DNA of 64,000 nt from an uncultured Lachnospiraceae bacterium. GTDB lineage: Bacteria > Bacillota > Clostridia > Lachnospirales > Lachnospiraceae. The position numbers were made by a program, and so were the translations under genes. Below the pieces are notes generated by a model. The model did no database searches. It saw only the letters and a list, made by a program, of their open reading frames with translations, and was not told where the DNA came from. The first letter of the stretch is position 1; the number at the start of each line of letters is the position of its first letter. This document shows positions 62,736-64,000 of the stretch, one piece after another. The DNA lies in assembly GCA_934317845.1 (NCBI GenBank), contig CAKRES010000004.1:1-64000 (forward strand). Reading direction: 5' to 3'.

Positions 62736-62741
62736 TATAAT
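62736..62741 (+). promoter_or_regulatory. Possible -10 box of the pyrophosphatase gene
   Basis: TATAAT sits in TGTTATAATATAAAAG, 24 bases before the start codon. A good -35 is not visible, so it is tentative. Confidence 0.45.
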
Positions 62742-62764
62742 ATAAAAGTTAGGGAGGAATGACC

Positions 62765-63316
62765 ATGAATAATATTTGGCATGATATCAACCCGGATCGG
62801 ATCCGTCCAAGTGATTTTGTTGCGTGTATTGAGATCAGCAAGGGAAGCAAAAAGAAATATGAATTAGACAAAGAAACAGGTTTGATCATTTTAGATCGTA
62901 TATTATATACCTCGACACACTATCCGGCCAATTACGGATTTATTCCACGTACTTACGGCGATGATAAGGATCCGCTTGATGTACTGGTACTCTGTTCGGA
63001 AGACATTAATCCGCTGTCATTGGTGCGCTGTTATCCGATCGGAGTCATGTATATGATGGACAATGGATCTCGTGATGAAAAGATCATTGCCATTCCATAT
63101 AATGACCCAACGTATAATTGTTATACTGATATTGCTCAGTTGCCAAAACATGTTTTTGAAGAGATCCGTCATTTTTTTGATGTGTACAAGGATCTGGAGG
63201 ATAAGGAAACAGCGGTCAAGGAGTTTGGTGGTCCGGTGGAGGCGATCGAGATCATTGACCAGTGTATCGATGGATATAATAAGAAATTTGGCATTGAACG
63301 AAAAAAAGATTGGTAA
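62765..63316 (+). CDS. ppa: Inorganic pyrophosphatase, family I
   Basis: A protein of about 183 residues with family I features: IEISKGSKKKYELDKETG, RILYTSTHYPANYGFIPRTY, and the metal-binding GDDKDPLDVLVL. It hydrolyses pyrophosphate. The ATG at 62765 is better spaced from AGGGAGG than the one at 62759. An acidic and Lys-rich C-terminus follows the core. Confidence 0.92.
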   Translation: MNNIWHDINPDRIRPSDFVACIEISKGSKKKYELDKETGLIILDRILYTSTHYPANYGFIPRTYGDDKDPLDVLVLCSEDINPLSLVRCYPIGVMYMMDNGSRDEKIIAIPYNDPTYNCYTDIAQLPKHVFEEIRHFFDVYKDLEDKETAVKEFGGPVEAIEIIDQCIDGYNKKFGIERKKDW

Positions 63317-63351
63317 TATGATTCAGGGAAGAAGCTGCAGGAGGAGAATGT

Positions 63352-64000
63352 ATGGTAACGAATGATGCCACCATAATTAAGATAAAACATAAATTGATCT
63401 GTGAAGCGGCGAAGATGGCGTATGCGGGTGAATTTGACGAGAAGAAGGATCAGCTTCCGTATATGTTGATCCCGGGTCCACAGCCAATGTACCGCTGTTG
63501 TATCTATAAGGAGCGGGAGGTAGTCAGAGAGCGTACCCGTCTGGTTGAGAACAAAAATGCAGGAATGGAAGACAATGGTCTTGTTGTGCAGGTCATCAAG
63601 GCGGCGTGCGAGGGCTGCCCGATCTCCCGTTATGTTGTGACAGATAACTGTCAGAAATGTATGGGAAAGGCCTGTCAGTCATCCTGTAATTTTGGTGCGA
63701 TCAGTATTGGCAGAAGCAGAGCTTATATTGATCCAAGTAAGTGCCGGGAGTGTGGAAAATGTGCGGCAGCCTGCCCATATAATGCAATTGCTGATCTGAT
63801 CCGTCCATGTAAGCGAAATTGTCCGGTTGATGCGATCTCTATGGATGAAAATGCAATCTGTACGATTGATGAATCCAAATGTATCCAGTGTGGAAAATGT
63901 ATTCATAGTTGTCCATTTGGTGCGATTTCTTCCAAAACCTTCGTTATTGATATTATCCGCGACATATTGGCAGGTAAGAAGGTATATGCATTGCTGGCCC
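63352..64000 (+). CDS. Iron-sulfur-rich N-terminal part of a putative group B [FeFe]-hydrogenase (truncated by window)
   Basis: From ATG 63352, after AGGAGGA, 216 codons stay open to the window end. The sequence contains YRCCIYKEREVVRERTRLVE, which I recognise from group B monomeric [FeFe]-hydrogenases, then ferredoxin-type cysteine motifs CQKCMGKACQSSC, CRECGKCAAACP and CIQCGKCIHSCP. The catalytic H-cluster domain would lie downstream and cannot be checked. HydG about 13 kb upstream supports an [FeFe]-hydrogenase in this genome. Confidence 0.75.
   Translation, partial: MVTNDATIIKIKHKLICEAAKMAYAGEFDEKKDQLPYMLIPGPQPMYRCCIYKEREVVRERTRLVENKNAGMEDNGLVVQVIKAACEGCPISRYVVTDNCQKCMGKACQSSCNFGAISIGRSRAYIDPSKCRECGKCAAACPYNAIADLIRPCKRNCPVDAISMDENAICTIDESKCIQCGKCIHSCPFGAISSKTFVIDIIRDILAGKKVYALLA

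Overview
The window looks like a chromosomal segment of a strictly anaerobic, low-to-mid GC Gram-positive gut bacterium, most likely a Lachnospiraceae-type Clostridium relative. Evidence: AGGAGG ribosome sites, sigma-A promoters, a [FeFe]-hydrogenase maturase, a phosphate butyryltransferase, ECF transport, SufU-type Fe-S assembly, and FMN and cobalamin riboswitches. I saw no rRNA, tRNA, CRISPR array, transposase gene or prophage. The family placement is inference from gene content.

Region 1 (1-17181). An AraC-type C-terminus and an L-lactate dehydrogenase gene are followed by a divergent MerR-type regulator facing a large amine/amino-acid catabolic block. That block encodes a four-part oxidoreductase (2Fe-2S protein, FAD/ferredoxin subunit, BFD protein, DAO-family subunit), two ornithine-cyclodeaminase-like paralogues, an NhaC antiporter, an iron-dependent alcohol dehydrogenase, a PotABCD-like importer with an embedded P-II-like protein, and an MFS carrier. 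The MerR-facing promoter has the 19-bp spacer typical of MerR activation. Three promoters here fire straight into terminator-like hairpins. A DNA-deoxyinosine glycosylase gene closes the region.

Region 2 (17182-25181). A cobalamin riboswitch heads six genes: a secreted duplicated DUF4430-like protein with an Fn3-like tail, a membrane-anchored alpha/alpha-barrel protein, a DUF4430 lipoprotein, and an ECF importer (T, fused A-A, S). The barrel and DUF4430 proteins match the two domains of animal intrinsic factor/transcobalamin, split over two overlapping genes. This is the most interesting system in the window: a probable surface cobalamin-capture and import machine.

Region 3 (25182-32930). 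A 338-bp MITE-like inverted-repeat element is followed by a minimal SMS-type Fe-S pair (SufC-like, SufB-like), an Rrf2 regulator and a full sufCBDSU operon. The SMS and rrf2 promoters share a CCTA..AGTAGG dyad, suggesting common Rrf2 control.

Region 4 (32927-44221). A divergent amino-acid ABC importer (ATPase plus fused binding-protein/permease), a ThrH-like phosphatase, a GntR/YtrA-type ABC operon behind a perfect 15+15-bp operator, then an FMN riboswitch and ribD-ribE-ribBA-ribH, the last gene cut off by a second copy of the MITE-like element. A P-loop kinase follows.

Region 5 (44222-64000). A MarR-controlled heterodimeric ABC exporter, hydG, a degenerate-GGDEF/EAL protein, a newly noticed 56-aa gene downstream of the butyryltransferase gene, hisS, a zinc-ribbon membrane protein, an aldo/keto reductase, a HAD phosphatase, a small alarmone synthetase, a membrane protein with acidic repeats and a DUF2156 domain, prfC, ppa, and the start of an iron-sulfur protein resembling group B [FeFe]-hydrogenases that runs off the window.
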